Assembly: GCF_003025035.1 (NCBI RefSeq)
Contig: NZ_PYJN01000006.1
Location: forward strand, 124,001-188,000
Direction of reading: 5' to 3'
Source: Rhizobium sp. SEMIA4064
Lineage (GTDB): Bacteria; Pseudomonadota; Alphaproteobacteria; Rhizobiales; Rhizobiaceae
DNA: 64,000 bases
The stretch's first letter is position 1. Every line of letters begins with the position of its first letter. The position numbers and the translations under genes are program-made. This document shows positions 62,991-64,000 of this stretch, in pieces. A model generated the notes under the pieces. The model did no database searches and was not told the DNA's origin. It saw only the letters and a program-made list of their open reading frames with translations.

Positions 62991-64000
62991 ATGATATCCA
63001 CCTATCTTGGCTATTCGATCGCGACCCGGAGCATGGCGACGACGCTCAAACAGGTGGCAACGCAGCCTGAGAACAAGCGCGAGATCGATTATTACAACGC
63101 CAATATTGGCAAGGTCACCAGCGTCGACGACTTCATGAACGACTATCAGCTCTATAGCTACGCTATGGAAGCCTACGGTCTTTCGGACATGACCTATGCC
63201 AAGGCCTTTATGAAACAGGTGCTGACCAGCGACCTCAGCGACTCCAGCAGTTTCGCAAACAAGCTGACGGATTCGCGCTACAAGGAATTCGCAGCGGCGT
63301 TCAATTTCGGCACGAGCAGCTCCTCTTCGGCGCAATCCAGTGAACAGGAAGACGATCTGGTCGGCCTTTACAAGCAGTCGTTTACGACTGAGGAGACCAA
63401 CGCCGAGACTGAAACAAGTTATTACAGCCAGCATATCAGCGACGTTAAGACCGTGGATGATCTCCTGGGTAACACGCGCTTGAGAAACTATGTGCTGCAG
63501 GCCTATGGCATCGATCCGACGAATGTGTCGAACACATTCCTGAAGCAGATGCTGACGAGCGACCTCAGCGATTCCAGCAGCTTCGTAAATCAGAACGGCA
63601 GCGCCGCCGACAAGGCGATCGTCGCCGAGTTCAATTTCAATGCCGATGGAAGCGTGAAGACGACGACCGCGGACGCCGACACGACCTACTATCAGAGCCA
63701 GATCAGCTCGATCACCTCCGTCGATGAGCTTACCTCTAATCCCAAGCTGTTCGACTATGTCAAAACGGCCTTCGATATCCCGTCCTACATCACCGCAGCC
63801 CAATTCAATGCCTCGGCCGAGGATGCGAGCGTTGCAAAGTCCAACGGGCTGACCAGTGTGCTGGCGCAGTTCAATTTCCAGTCCGACGGCACGGTCGCTA
63901 GCGGCGAGCAGGCGCAGACCGCCACCCAGCTCAGCACGACGACGTCAGCCTATGCGACGAATTATCCGGGCGGCCCGCAGACACTCGGTCAGACGGCCGA
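62991..64000 (+). CDS. DUF1217 protein, motility-associated, partial
   Basis: The first 336 residues; the gene runs off the right edge. The start MISTYLGYSIATRSMATTLK is typical of DUF1217 proteins, which in rhizobia open the flagellar/chemotaxis region, so a motility cluster probably follows. The protein is built of internal repeats: YYNANIGKVTSVDDFMNDYQ, YYSQHISDVKTVDDLLGNTR and YYQSQISSITSVDELTSNPK each begin a unit of about 100 residues, and the first two contain the identical LTSDLSDSSSF. There is no signal peptide; export by the flagellar route or a scaffold role is possible but unproven. Confidence 0.85.
   Translation, partial: MISTYLGYSIATRSMATTLKQVATQPENKREIDYYNANIGKVTSVDDFMNDYQLYSYAMEAYGLSDMTYAKAFMKQVLTSDLSDSSSFANKLTDSRYKEFAAAFNFGTSSSSSAQSSEQEDDLVGLYKQSFTTEETNAETETSYYSQHISDVKTVDDLLGNTRLRNYVLQAYGIDPTNVSNTFLKQMLTSDLSDSSSFVNQNGSAADKAIVAEFNFNADGSVKTTTADADTTYYQSQISSITSVDELTSNPKLFDYVKTAFDIPSYITAAQFNASAEDASVAKSNGLTSVLAQFNFQSDGTVASGEQAQTATQLSTTTSAYATNYPGGPQTLGQTA

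Noticed and set aside
62810..63001. Leftward 63-codon ORF overlapping the DUF1217 start
   Set aside because: No ribosome-binding site and no family-like sequence; it overlaps the promoter region and start of a well-supported gene.

Overview
This window looks like core chromosome of an alphaproteobacterium of the family Rhizobiaceae, most likely Rhizobium or a close relative. The reasons are the split F0 ATP synthase operon with two b-type subunits (atpI-atpB-atpE-b'-b), small alphaproteobacterial families (DUF4170, DUF2093, DUF1217, a probable DUF6101), a GTG/TTG-tolerant high-GC gene style, a perfect CtrA-type box, and interspersed palindromic repeats of the kind common in rhizobial intergenic DNA. 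I see no rRNA, tRNA, CRISPR array, prophage or classical insertion sequence. Both ends cut through a gene: a CPA2 antiporter on the left and a DUF1217 motility-associated gene on the right.

Layout. 1-9.1 kb: antiporter, pmbA, cysQ, a DUF4170 gene, a lipid A/LPS block (waaA, a HAD phosphatase, lpxK), then DUF2093 and mutL on the other strand. 9.1-13.4 kb: a signalling pair, namely a PAS protein with a degenerate and an intact receiver domain, and a GGDEF/EAL protein, followed by a PRC-barrel envelope protein. 13.6-17.9 kb: a De Ley-Doudoroff type galactose operon (SDR dehydrogenase, dgoK, dgoA, SMP-30 lactonase) with a divergent IclR regulator. 18.2-22.1 kb: a LuxR solo, a possible sigma-54 driven small ORF, Mrp and CorA. 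22.1-28.4 kb: Kup, a SleB-type wall hydrolase and the F0 operon. 28.5-34 kb: a small kinase-like gene, rnhB, a radical SAM protein, a glycosyltransferase-like protein, a secreted small protein, and moaB-ispE downstream of a TPR gene. 36-41 kb: the long-chain prenyl diphosphate synthase, DUF2007, an N6-methyltransferase, an Nramp Mn transporter and a glutamate symporter. 41.4-50.9 kb: an S49 peptidase, glyQ, lemA, an AroA, DUF2207, a repeat-flanked DUF559 nuclease gene, glyS and DUF523. 50.9-64 kb: a chemotaxis receptor, secreted small proteins, purD, tex, a cyclopropane synthase, MipA/OmpV, ubiA, GNAT, the probable DUF6101 gene and the start of a motility locus.

Most genes are housekeeping. 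The parts that stand out are: the DUF559 nuclease gene lying between direct copies of a GC-rich palindromic repeat that supplies its own C-terminal codons and the glyS leader; a class I-like AroA with an unusual residue at the proline position linked to glyphosate sensitivity; a 24-bp in-frame tandem repeat inside the galactose operon; a structured leader with glycine-riboswitch-like signatures before the DUF6101 gene; a LuxR solo lacking the acyl-homoserine-lactone contact residues; and a good sigma-54 promoter in front of a short Arg-rich ORF. All assignments are from reading the sequence only, and no database search was run.
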